64,000 bases of DNA from Mastigamoeba balamuthi (lineage: Eukaryota; Evosea; Mastigamoebida; Mastigamoebidae): positions 288,768-352,767 of the forward strand of contig CACRSC010000025.1 in assembly GCA_902651635.1 (NCBI GenBank), read 5' to 3'. Positions 9,617-19,189 of this stretch are shown here, one piece after another. The position numbers and the translations under genes are program-made. Each line of letters opens with the position of its first letter. Within the stretch, counting starts at the first letter, position 1. The notes beneath the pieces were generated by a model. The model was not told the DNA's origin. It made no database searches and worked only from the letters and a program-made list of their open reading frames with translations.

Positions 9617-11545
9617 CTACTTTAAAAAGTGGGCAAAATATATTTTATTACTTCTTTGCTGCTTCTGCAGTACTTTAGCAGCACAGTGTGGCACCTTTTC
9701 TGCTGTGCAAAGGCGCCATACATCCTCAGGCCCCATTCTTGCAAGTGTGGTGATGTCCTTCCAGTTAATGTCGTGATTGTCCTGCTGCTCCTCCTGCTCA
9801 GGGACCTCAGGGGCCTCAGGGGGCCCGTCCTGCAAAAATTCAGTTAGTTTACACAAAAGGGGAGGGCAGTGAAAGGGGCAGGAGGGAGAAGGAGGGGAAG
9901 GGACATACTTTAACAGCAACAGCCAAGATGGCTGCTGCTTCTGCTTCCCTGGCAGCAATCCTGCCAGCTGCACGTTTGTGCTGCACAGGGTTGCTGATCA
10001 GGCCCAGGGCACAGAGAGAAGAGACCTTCTTCCTGCGCCTTTTGGCTTGGCCTTGGCTTTCTTTGAAGCCTCAGCCGCCATTGGTCACTATAAAAGTGTT
10101 TGAAAAGACAATTTGCACATTATGCACACAATGCACACAAAGTGCACAATGTGCAAAAGGTACACAATTCAGGGGAGAAAAACCCCCCTTTAGTAAATTT
10201 CCAACACTTAACTACAGAGAGGGAAGAAGGGAACAGGAGGGGGGGGGAGGGAAACACACACCTTCCAGCCCAGGCTCTTGTGTCACGCCTGGGCCTCCTC
10301 CTCTGAGGAGGAGCTCCCCACACTGCTGCTGGGTTGGCTGCTGCTTGGGCTGTGGCTGCAGTGGTGATAGTGGCCAGTGTGCCACCTCACCACCCACTCC
10401 TGCTTGTCCTCCTTGTCCGTGCACCTTCTGTACTTATAGTCAGTGTGCTACTGCCAGAATTGAAGCCCCAGCTCCTCCTTAAGCTGCTCCTGTGACGTTT
10501 TTTCCGTTAATTTTTCGAAGAAAAACGAGGGGGGGGGCAGGGGAGGGGGAAAAAAAACTGTCATTTGGCAGAATCCTGTGTGGAGGGCGTCCATGATGGT
10601 GGCAACCGTGCTGCCACCAACATCCATTGGTTCTGCTGGTGCAGCAGGTGCTGCTGGGACAGCACTCCCTGTTTTGAGGAGCACCCAAACCTGTNNNNNN
10701 NNNNNNNNNNNNNNNNNNNNNNNNNNNNNNNNNNNNNNNNNNNNNNNNNNNNNNNNNNNNNNNNNNNNNNNNNNNNNNNNNNNNNNNNNNNNNNNNNNNN
10801 NNNNNNNNNNNNNNNNNNNNNNNNNNNNNNNNNNNNNNNNNNNNNNNNNNNNNNNNNNNNNNNNNNNNNNNNNNNNNNNNNNNNNNNNNNNNNNNNNNNN
10901 NNNNNNNNNNNNNNNNNNNNNNNNNNNNNNNNNNNNNNNNNNNNNNNNNNNNNNNNNNNNNNNNNNNNNNNNNNNNNNNNNNNNNNNNNNNNNNNNNNNN
11001 NNNNNNNNNNNNNNNNNNNNNNNNNNNNNNNNNNNNNNNNNNNNNNNNNNNNNNNNNNNNNNNNNNNNNNNNNNNNNNNNNNNNNNNNNNNNNNNNNNNN
11101 NNNNNNNNNNNNNNNNNNNNNNNNNNNNNNNNNNNNNNNNNNNNNNNAACCTGTGAAAAATGGGGGGGGGGGAGGAGAGGGCAGGGGGAAATGTTAAAAA
11201 ACGGGGGGAAAAACCACATAAAAATGAGAGAGGGCAGGATGAAGGGCAGGGAGGGCAAGAGGAGGGCAGGACACACTCTGTCCAACTCCTTCACCAGATG
11301 TCGCATCTCTGCCTCTGACAAATTCAGGGACGGGCAAGTCTTTTTTGCCCACTTGCTATGAAATATGGCAGTTCTGCAGGGGGGAAAAGGGGAATTAAGA
11401 GGGATTAAGGGGACTCAAGGGGAAGCAAGGAGAGAGCAGGGGAGAGAGCATGCACCTTCAAGTCCTTTGAGTCATGCCACATGACCAGCAGTGCCCATGC
11501 ACGGAGTTGCCAGTCAGTTGGCTCCCACTTGAATTTTGGGCTATA
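9617..11545 (-). CDS. Unknown multi-exon gene interrupted by an assembly gap
   Basis: Minus-strand exon-like blocks are separated by pyrimidine-rich introns. The blocks are KFKWEPTDWQLRAWALLVMW (about 11461-11545), SLNLSEAEMRHLVKELDRVC (about 11270-11374), then a gap of N, VPAAPAAPAEPMDVGGSTVA (about 10570-10690), DYKYRRCTDKEDKQEWVVRW (about 10270-10450), AGRIAAREAEAAAILAVAVK (about 9910-10075) and DINWKDITTLARMGPEDVWR (about 9630-9835). The intron between the last two has a GTATGT donor, a CTAACTG branch-like word and a TTTTTGCAG acceptor. The family is unknown. The introns differ in style from those of the GC-rich genes. One in-frame stop near 10275 may mark another splice site. The gap prevents a full model. 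Confidence 0.4.
10695..11147. other. Assembly gap (453 N)
   Basis: A run of N from 10695 to 11147. The left flank ends AACCTGT and the right flank begins AACCTGT, which on the minus strand is the same ACAGGTT intron/exon boundary twice. The missing sequence may therefore include a repeated exon unit or a collapsed duplication. Confidence 0.95.
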
Positions 11546-11597
11546 CCACTCTGATTCAGCAAAAAAGATCGCATAAAAAGGGCATTAACTTTCTGTA

Positions 11598-11689
11598 GGC
11601 CCCCCTGGGGGGTACTTTTAGCTCTGTAGTTCTGTAGAGGGCACGGCCTCTACTGAACTACAGAGCTAAAAGCACCCCCCAGGGGGGCC
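11598..11689. repeat. 92-nt near-perfect hairpin (43-bp arms, 6-nt loop)
   Basis: Bases 11598-11640 pair with 11647-11689. The arms match at 41 of 43 positions, and one of the two differences still allows a G-U pair in RNA. The loop is GCACGG at 11641-11646. The arm ends are GGCCCCCCTGGGGGG-like, which are themselves self-complementary. It could be a small foldback transposon or a hairpin RNA. No flanking target duplication is obvious. Confidence 0.85.
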
Positions 11690-12441
11690 AGGGCCGAGGT
11701 GATGCCTTGGGAAGCTATTTTTAGATCTGTGAGAAAATCTCTCACTTTCAAACCTACCAACAAGACAGTCAGGGTAGGGGCTGATCAAGAGCCATTGGCC
11801 GGAGTGTCATGTCTGACACACTGCTAAGTCTCTGCCAGCCCCAGAGAGTGCGTTTCTTCTCTTGTTTTCGCCGTGTTGACCCAGCAACCCCACACAGAGA
11901 TGCCACAGAAGTCAACATTTCACACCCAAATCCCGATTCCAGGATCCCGACACCATACACACGCCATGTGCACAACACAAAACTCAATTCCCGGTTTTTT
12001 CTGTAAACAGACAGAATCATTTTTGCTGGAGCGGAGTGGTACAGCACAGCCATGTACTTGGTGACAGCCCACACCAGAGTGTGAAGGCTGTTGCCTTTCC
12101 AAGGCCGTGCTGCTGCTGCTGGGGAGGGTGGCACGGTGCACACAGGCGGGGGCGGAGGGGCGGAAGGGGGGACCGCAGACATGAGTGACTGTTGTCCGCG
12201 AATGCAAGGGGGAAGTAGAAAGTGTTTTTAAGGTGTCAGAAAAAATCAGGCTAAGTGCATCATCGCTCCAATCGTTTTTCAGTGAAAAATCTGAGAAAAA
12301 CGGCAACGTCACATCGTGTCATGCACTGCATGCACATAAAACGCATTTTGTGCTTGTATCTCATTCATTCATTCACTAAATACGCATTCAGGGCATACAT
12401 TGCTACACACGCTGCACTAGCCAAAAGTCCAGCCAACCTAC
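11690..12441. other. Spacer, no secure gene
   Basis: This spacer includes a 137-codon minus-strand frame (11769-12182) with a Pro-rich start and no recognisable motif. A TGCAC-rich patch and repeated ATTC/CAGCCAACC words lie at 12310-12475. I see nothing that supports a gene. Confidence 0.4.
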
Positions 12442-12927
12442 TTGCCAAAAAGCCCAGCCAACCAACATGGTCACGTCCCAGGACAACCCCATCATTACTG
12501 CAAAATAGCCAGGCAGCAGCGTCTCCTGCATAAGCTGCACAAGTCCATTGCCAAAGCATACTGGGGGTACCCTGTCCAATTCCTGGAACGGGTATTTCAG
12601 CATTATGGAGGGCCAGACACACCCTTCAAGAAACTGGGGGACCTGCTGGACCTGCTGCAATACTTCATACGCTATGAAGTGCTTACCTCTGAGACGTCCC
12701 TGGAGGCTCCCGACCCAAGCAACTTCCAGCACATGATGGCTCGATGCTGGCTCTACCTGGCAGAGCATGTCAACGAGATGAAGATCACATTCAGAGTTGA
12801 AAGAGTTACTTATGGCTCAGTCCAAAAGATGATTGCCGATTATGAAGCAATACTCTCTACCACAGGAAGGCATTCGTCTTCGGTAGTAACTGTATGGGAT
12901 ATCTGGAACATGATGTGGGCTATCTGA
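12442..12927 (+). CDS. Hypothetical protein or exon (up to 161 codons)
   Basis: This plus-strand frame reads as a plausible soluble helical protein, for example AYWGYPVQFLERVFQHYGG, KKLGDLLDLLQYFIRYEVL and HMMARCWLYLAEHVNEMKI. The frame opens at a TTG rather than an ATG, so the true start is unknown and an upstream exon may be missing. The stop at 12925-12927 follows WDIWNMMWAI. No family is recognised. The opposite strand also has a long frame (12403-12768), but its residue pattern is less protein-like. Confidence 0.4.
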   Translation: MPKSPANQHGHVPGQPHHYCKIARQQRLLHKLHKSIAKAYWGYPVQFLERVFQHYGGPDTPFKKLGDLLDLLQYFIRYEVLTSETSLEAPDPSNFQHMMARCWLYLAEHVNEMKITFRVERVTYGSVQKMIADYEAILSTTGRHSSSVVTVWDIWNMMWAI

Positions 12928-13164
12928 TTGCGTGCTGTATATCCGATTTCAATCAGATAATTGTCTGCAAATGAGTTGGCAATTTGGTCTGAAAAACGAC
13001 CCCCTCAGTTTAACACGGAGTTTTACACTGTCTGTGCACTTTTCCAGTGTGATTATGACGGTTCACATAGCAGACAATTGTTGTAAGCATATATTCCGAT
13101 TAAAATCGGGTATTTCTGCCCATTGAAACAAGTTTGCTCAGTTAGAGAAGTGTTCTTACATACA

Positions 13165-13735
13165 GTTATTTAAAGCTTGACAGAGATTGTTACCACCTCA
13201 GCCTTGGCCTTTTCTTCCATCAGAGATGAGCAGGCAACTTGACCTCCCTGGTAGAACTCGAAGTAGAAGTTCTTTTTTACCTTGGCATCCAGTCCCTCAA
13301 TCTCTCAGTCTGCTACTGAGTCAATCTGAGAGGAACTGATAGCGATCACATTGGTATTCTTAATCGTGGAAGAGAGTGAGACAATTGGAATTGGAATCTG
13401 AATCACCTTCTAGCAGCAGCTGCAATCTGAGCCTCTTTCATCACAAGAGCCCCAGCTGTCTTTCTTCTGAGCTTCTGTCCCAAGGGTGAGACTCCTGGTG
13501 GCTATGTATTTGCACCTGCTTCGAGACACCAAAGTGGCCATCACACACTGAGTGTCCATGGTTCGGACCAAACAGGCCCAAAGACACTTGCACTTGGTGG
13601 CCCACGTCCTGACTGGCTTTTTCTTGGAGAAGACTGAGGGCATACAGAACGTTCTTGACCTTGAAGCCTCCATCAGACCAGAAGTAGAGTGCTTTGACTG
13701 CTCTGACTCGTGCCTCAGTGATCATCCACATCTTG
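13165..13735 (-). pseudogene. Decayed unknown gene
   Basis: Minus-strand reading gives coherent blocks in alternating frames. They are WMITEARVRAVKALYFWSDG, VVTISVKL preceded by SSLMEEKAKAE, NTNVIAISSSQIDSV, and VKKNFYFEFYQGGQVACSS. Two in-frame stops and at least one frame change interrupt them. I cannot identify the ancestor. The compositional style resembles the 3-8 kb pseudogene zone. Confidence 0.35.
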
Positions 13736-13740
13736 AATGT

Positions 13741-14490
13741 GAGGGCCCAAAATGCCTTTTTACGAGCTCCCCCTGGGTGCTAATTCGTGATTTCCTTAGT
13801 GCCAGCAATATATGGAATTGCAAAGAAATGGAGAAAGATCAATACCGGGATTTGGGTTTCCGATTGTGCCGTGTGCTTGCCCTCAGACAAAAGCCTCTGC
13901 AGAAACAAATGTGCAATGATGTACATCAGACATCAAAGGTATTTAAGATACACATTGCATATGTTGTCAGATTTTTATCAAACATGGATGTACATCATGG
14001 CACATTAGTTGCAAACGGACCTTCTTTGGGTGTTGGTTGGCAAGATTACAGGTGCAGCAGAGCCAGACAGCTCATGGGGCCTTCTTTTGGCACTCTCCTT
14101 GAGAGCGATGACGAGGGGGCTGCTGGCATGCATTTGGGGGGCATGGTTGCATTTTGAGGCCTCACAATGAGGGGGCCGTTTTTTCATCATTTTAAGGGGG
14201 AAATGTATGAGAAAGACCAAAAAGGGGGACGAAAATCTTTAGCCCAAATCTTCTGAATATGACGCCATTACGCAGGCATATACTTCCCGATGCGGTAAAA
14301 CTGGATTCAACTTGTTTTTAGCGTTTTACAATCCTGATAGGACACCAGTGAGTTTTGTTTCTGTCTTCTCACAAAAACGGCAATCCCAAAAACAGACTGA
14401 GCCATGTTGTGTTTTGACTTTTTCTTTTTTCTTATTAGCCTTAATTTACAGGACTTTGAGAATCCTCTCTCCTTTAAGCGAGCTTCAGGT
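13741..14490. other. Spacer downstream of the zinc-finger-Ran gene
   Basis: No secure gene. A 201-codon plus-strand frame runs 13552-14157, but it has no motif and overlaps decayed minus-strand coding blocks. Reading past the Ran stop on the minus strand, in the same frame, a PPEARLKE stretch recalls the APPE segment of normal Ran tails, but it lies behind two consecutive stops (TAA TGA). Confidence 0.4.
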
Positions 14491-14495
14491 GGTCA

Positions 14496-16158
14496 TTAAA
14501 GAAAGAGTTCCAGATCTGGATTCCTAAAGGATTGTTAGATACAGGCCGAGTTGTGGGGTCCAGCTCACCCAGTGAGCCGCCTTACCATCCATACGAAGGG
14601 TAGGAGAATGTTATGATCTTCCTTGATACTGATTTCGAAGTAGGGAAGATTATGCTTCTCGTGAAATGTGACCTCTGTCGGCATGACCTTCCGTTCCTTG
14701 ATGTCAACCTTGTTTCCACAGATCGCGATTGGAATGTTCTTGTGCACACCAGACAAGTCACTGTACCATTTTGGAATGTTACTGTACGAGACCCTTGACG
14801 TGACATCGAACATAACCAGTCCACAATGAGCTTTTAAGCTAATGATTTGTAAGTAGAACGAATTTTCGTGTGCATACTAGTAGCCATCCCTGAGTCCGCC
14901 AAACTTATTCTGGCCTGCAGTGTCCCAGGTATCGAACCGAATAGAGCTTCCAGTATTTGTGGGAAACACCAGTGGATGTACCTCAACACCCAATGTAGCT
15001 ATGTACACTTTTTCAAACTCTCCGGTAAGCATACGTTTGGATAAGGTTGTCTTGCCAACCCCACCATCTCCTACAGAGTTGCATGTGAGAACTGTTGTGT
15101 AGGTGAGAAAAGCAACACACCAACGAAGACACACTTGAAGGCCCCCAGTTGTACTGGCCCTACTGGCACACTGCCCTTGATTCTCGAGGGAAGTACAATT
15201 GAACGAGCAGCATCCTCTGTTTGGACCAGTTCATCTTCTGGGTCGTCATTGTCCTCATCGGTGAAGCTAAGGTCACACATGTTTGGAATGAGACGATCAC
15301 TGAAATTCTGAATGCATGTGTGCACATTTTGGCTTCTGAAAAGATGTCTCTGAACTCTTCTTTCCCATGCAGATTTAGACTTGTAGGGTGCTTGGTCTTC
15401 TCTGTCGCTGTAGCCTTAGGTGGGGTGAAGGAGCCAAATAGCGGCAGTGCCACAGCAGGGCCGGCCTCAGGGGCTAGAGGCAGTCCTCCAAAGGCCAGCT
15501 GCGGGTCACCCACAACGTGAGGCGTTTGCTGGAGCTGTAGTGGCTGCGGGGCCGACTCGAACTTGAACCCAGCAGCGGAGGCTGCTGCAGACACAACTTG
15601 CTCCTTCTTTTCTGCTTCTGCACTGGAGAACACTGACCCAGATGCTGATTCTGCTGCAGAAGGAAACAATAACACGTTGGTCTGGCCTTTAGTTGGTACT
15701 GGCAGATCCCGGTCCTCTTTCGGCCGATTCGCTGAGAATGTAGAGTCAGAAGGGAAAAAAAGAGAGTGGGGAGGAAAGGACGAGAACCGACCCATGCAGC
15801 ACTCGCACTTCATTGCAGCAGGGCTATTGAGGACCTCACAGCACTGGAACTTCCAGCCCTTAGCTTCCTCGGGTTCCGTCACGGGCTGGGGCTGCTTTTC
15901 AGCCATCGCACGACCTTCAACTGCTGCATTCGTAGGTATGGATGCTGCATCTGGGTGAGGATGTTGTTGGATCTGAGCTGTGCATTCTGCCGCTGCTTCA
16001 TCCGGAACTGGATGTGGCGGCTGAGCAGCAGGGCTGGCTGCCACCCGCACCAGAACAGCAGGAGCCTCAGCCAGGTGGATAGGCGTTTCCGGGTGAGGCA
16101 CGACGTGGGCAGTGTGTTTGGTTGTTGCGTCGACTTGCACTGGTGCTGGTTCAGCCAT
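14496..16158 (-). CDS. Predicted RanBP2-type zinc finger / FG / Ran GTPase fusion
   Basis: Six exons on the minus strand (16158-15792, 15731-15326, 15266-15121, 15070-14878, 14838-14569, 14523-14496) sum to 1410 nt, giving 469 residues. The introns are 60, 59, 50, 39 and 45 nt, all GT-AG. The N-terminus is Pro/Ala/His-rich. A RanBP2-type zinc finger follows at about residues 98-125 ([13 protein letters not shown], then KCECC), in which the first usual Cys ligand is Phe. Then come FG-type segments ([12 protein letters not shown]), an acidic patch ([10 protein letters not shown]), and a Ran domain from about residue 290. The Ran motifs are GDGGVGKTT (G1), [12 protein letters not shown] (G3) and NKVDIKER (G4). 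The C-terminus stops at NPDLELFL, lacking Ran's acidic DEDDDL tail. Ran controls nucleocytoplasmic transport, and zinc fingers of this type in nucleoporins bind Ran. The alternative is two adjacent genes, with Ran using an unseen start. The 60-nt intron is 3n and stop-free, so 489 residues is also possible. Confidence 0.72.
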
Positions 16159-16311
16159 GTGTTGTGCTGAGGGGAGAGGATGGCATTAGAAAACGCAGAG
16201 TTGAGGCAATTGTACCTCGGACACGTGATGACCACACGGCAAACAACGACCACAGCCACACGAACAGCCACGCTAGGGGCCACGACAGTCCGTTCTTCGT
16301 TGTTGTTGTCT

Positions 16312-16735
16312 CTATTTCTTTGAATTAGATTTGGTGGTATTTGTGGGAAACGAGCCAAGAGTGGCGCCCTCGCGGATGAGGATCTCGATGACAGGCCGGA
16401 AAGGCTTCTTGAGGGTTTTCAGCGCGACGAAGAAGTCGTCGCCGAGGTTCTGTGTCGAATCGAGTATGCGCGGGCGCACGGCCGAGTCCACAGCGTAGGC
16501 CATGTACACAGCGTCGGGAAGGCCGTCGGGCAACCCTAGGAACACGTCGGCCTCCTCGTACGGTACCTTGCGTGCCTCCTTGATGTGCATCTTGAGCTGT
16601 GCTCCGCTCCAGCCCACCTGGGCGCCCCTGACAGCGACAGCATCTGCGCCCTGTGGGTACAGCACCCACACTGTGTGCATCTGAAGGGGCGTCCCGTGAG
16701 AAGGGATGGGCAGCCAAGCGCACACACCTCCATCT
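16312..16735 (-). CDS. Hypothetical protein (about 125 aa)
   Basis: A coherent minus-strand frame ends at 16312 and includes MHTVWVLYPQGADAVAVRGA, MHIKEARKVPYEEADVFLGL and GDDFFVALKTLKKPFRP, with a Lys/Ser-rich tail. The body begins right after a CTTCAG acceptor at about 16683. A short first exon, ATGGAG followed by a GTGTGT donor, can be placed at about 16735-16730. The internal ATG at the start of the body would also serve. The beta-grasp-like opening (VWVLYP, then a KMHIKEA helix) is suggestive of a ubiquitin-like fold, but nothing diagnostic is present. It lies about 150 bases upstream of the zinc-finger-Ran gene in the same orientation. Confidence 0.45.
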
Positions 16736-16889
16736 GTCGGTTGAGACCCGTTTCGGGTTTTGCCAAATAATCCGTCGGTGGTGTGGGGACGGTGCCGAGA
16801 CAAGAAAGCGGAACAGGTTGTTGAGCTGCTCCACTCACAGAGGGAAAGAGAAGAGCTCACAGGGAATGGCAAATGGCAACGGCTAAGCT

Positions 16890-17059
16890 GCGTTGAGTTG
16901 ACTCAAGGTGAGTGTCACTCTTAAGCAAAAAAGCAAGATACCAAGATCAGTCGATTTCGTAATCTGATCCGTCTCCTCTAAGAATCGGTCAGATTCGTGG
17001 GTACAGAAAAAGGAACTCACTGGCTGGCTATAAAATATGAAATCGATGTCTTTGAGTGC
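16890..17059. other. Spacer
   Basis: Short AT-rich interval before the transposon remnant. It holds GATTCG/CGAATC words like those in several introns further right. No gene. Confidence 0.4.
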
Positions 17060-17740
17060 ATTATTTCAATCTGGATGTTTACTATTGTTCTCTGCCAGAA
17101 GCCACTCTACCTGATCATCCCCATATGCCTGGCGAATCGAAGGCAGGAGAGCCCTCTGATAGATGTCACACATCTTTTCGGAATTGAGATTCCCCTTTGA
17201 AGATATGAAGCTGTCCAAACCCATGTGAGGTAAAGTACCCCCAAACCTGAACCTTCTGGGAGTTCTTAACCTGTCTGACCAAAAATCGATGAGCAGAAAG
17301 CTGCCAAATCTTGGTCTTTGGTCCCTCCAGCCAGAACGTGCACTCATCACTGAACCATACATTGCTCCAATATCTCTGCAGATTTTCCTTGCAAAAACAC
17401 GCTGTGATTTTTATGGGCAATTTTTTAACACAGGCTTGAACAAAGGAGTCTGAAACTTGGCATTAACAGCATGGTAGTGAAGAGTGATGCCCAAAGATGA
17501 AGGGACTTGTGGAGGACTGAGACTGAGTGTGGGGACTGGGATTTTACCCTGGCCAGAATTTGTTTGTCCTCCTTCTCTGTTGTTGCTCTTCTGACTTTTT
17601 TTGATGGTGAAGGTGAAGCAATAATATCTGGTCGCTGATCCATCCATTGTTGGACTGTTTCACAGCTGCAGTGCACGTACTGTGCCATGCGCCTCTTGCT
17701 CCAGTGAGAGCCCATTGGATGGTTGTGCAAAAACCATATC
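17060..17740 (-). mobile_element. Tc1/mariner-type transposase remnant
   Basis: Minus-strand blocks follow the Tc1 transposase order. First is an HTH-like N-terminal part (KRRMAQYVHCSCETVQQWMD, then SKKVRRATTEKEDKQILARV). Next is the first catalytic Asp region (VWFSDECTFWLEGPKTKIWQ), then KVQVWGYFTSHGFGQLHIFK and LLPSIRQAYGDDQVEWLLAE. The usual QDN-D-PKH block is degraded to AENNSKHPD, so the second catalytic Asp is lost, and the third acidic residue and the C-terminus are missing. Frame changes near 17440 and 17250 and an in-frame stop at the end show that it is dead. Terminal inverted repeats were not found. Confidence 0.7.
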
Positions 17741-17794
17741 TCTCATTTCTGTTTTCTATGAGTTATCCAGTCAGAACAACACTGATTTTTCTTA

Positions 17795-18015
17795 CATATA
17801 ACGATTGTGTAGAGCAAGAGCAAGCAACACAACGTTAGTTTGTTGTGCTGCCTTCTATGCCCAGAGCTTACGAAGAACTGCCCACCTATTCTTTATCTCA
17901 TCAAAGACAATCTCCACTCTGGCTCTGGTCTGATGAAGATGTTCATTGTACAACTGCTTCTTCTTTGGGAGCTCGGCCAAACCTGCACCCCCCTTCCTTG
18001 ATGCAGGGGGTTTTG
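17795..18015 (-). mobile_element. PIF/Harbinger-type (DDE_Tnp_4) transposase C-terminal fragment
   Basis: Minus-strand translation gives KKKQLYNEHLHQTRARVEIV, FDEIKNRWAVLRKLWA, a TAG stop, then KAAQQTNVVLLALALHNRYM. This is the classic end of Harbinger nucleases: R-x-x-V-E-x-x-F-x-x-I/L-K-x-R-W-x-x-L, spacer, then A-x-x-L-H-N. It carries the final acidic catalytic residue (the Glu of VEIVFDE). Only the last ~75 residues remain. It sits just upstream of the Tc1 remnant on the same strand, which suggests a transposon graveyard or one element inserted in another. Confidence 0.65.
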
Positions 18016-18049
18016 GATAGAATGCATAAACCTCAGAAAAGGGCTTAGC

Positions 18050-18425
18050 TCTCTTCCCCAGAGAATGGAGAGTCAGAATGGAAAAAAACCGAGTGGTGAG
18101 GAAATGATGAGAACCGACCCATGCAGCACTCGCATACTATTATAACACAGGGGAACCCCCAATGAAGTGGTACACTGTGTCCGTGATGTTCTTGTGCGTG
18201 ATAATCTCTCTTGACATTGTTATTTGAGTTCTGTGGATATCTCATACATAATATTCTGAGGATATATATCTCTCGACGAATCCCAATGACAGAATTACGG
18301 ACTCGCCGACTCCAGGCATAGCAGAAAAACACAAAGAAGGTGCATTTCCCGGCACTGCAGCATCGCCACTGCCGATTCCCATGGGCATGAACACGGAGCC
18401 AAACAAGAAAAGGCGACTGGTCATC
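18050..18425 (-). pseudogene. Partial copy of the zinc-finger/FG nucleoporin region
   Basis: The DNA at 18060-18130 repeats 15735-15805 closely, including the intron-like pyrimidine tract and the coding end CECCM of the zinc finger. Just upstream on the minus strand an FG-like stretch occurs (RLFLFGSVFMPMG, then GDAAVPGNAPSLCF). The first Cys pair of the finger is not visible here. I read this as a decayed partial duplicate of the nucleoporin-like half of the Ran fusion gene. Confidence 0.55.
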
Positions 18426-18479
18426 TCAGACTACAGCAACCCATACAGGCCGTACTCCAGTCACGACCCTCACAAAAAG

Positions 18480-19180
18480 TGAGAATTGTGTTGTAGATAC
18501 CGAGTACATAGCTGTTCCTTTTCCAGCTTCCCACTGTCGTGCCAGTCAATGACCTGCTCGTCTGGAGAGACCTCCTCCCTGCTATTCGAGTTCCTGGGTA
18601 AGCTGGTGTTCGAGGCAACCAAATATCATTAGAACTGTTATTTCATCCCCAGACCAGGTCATCTCAGCCTTTAAAAGGTATGACTTCCTTCTTGTATGCC
18701 TCTTTCTTAGTAATTTTGACAGTGTTAAGAACACTAAGGAGCAGCAACTTGATCCAAGGGTCATTGGCATAAAACCCAAATAACACAGATATTTCGTCCT
18801 GGGCCAGGGCTGTAGGCCCAGAGCCAGAGGCATAGACACAGCCGGAGCGAAGTGAAGGCAAGCCAGAGCTGACGGCTCCAGGCTGGAAGCCCTGCCCTGG
18901 GTGTGTATGCATAATTGGAGAGGATGCTCTGACCCCTCATTCAAGTTTTTTTTGCTGGAATGCCTGCAGGTTCATCTTCTTGCTGTTAAACTGCTTCCCG
19001 ACACTCTCTGCTGGGTTCATCAGAGTTTCTGGGACTTACTCTGCTTGAAGATCCTTGAAGCTCATGTAGAAATCCGTCCGATTGCTGTAGTGGAATCTTC
19101 TCTATGAAGTTGTAGAAGGTCTTCACACTCTTCATACTGTGCTCATCATGCATCTGCTGCATCAGCTCTGTGTAGCCCTG
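18480..19180 (-). pseudogene. Decayed unknown gene
   Basis: Minus-strand coding-like blocks occur in changing frames: LMQQMHDEHSMKSVKTFYNF, IEKIPLQQSDGFLHELQGS, PIMHTHPGQGFQPGAVSSGL, ALAQDEISVLFGFYANDPWI and NTVKITKKEAYKKEVIPFKG. They are spaced as exons would be, but stops occur inside two of them. I do not recognise the family. The intermediate GC content and the position between transposon debris and a spacer suggest a relic. Confidence 0.35.
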
Positions 19181-19189
19181 TCAAATAGT

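Noticed and set aside
9960-10480. Plus-strand frame of 184 codons
   Set aside because: Antisense of exon-like blocks on the minus strand. It has Pro/Ser/Cys runs and no motif.
16312-16735. Ubiquitin-like effector-type N-terminal domain
   Set aside because: Only a loose beta-grasp impression from a few residues. No diagnostic motif, so no family was assigned.
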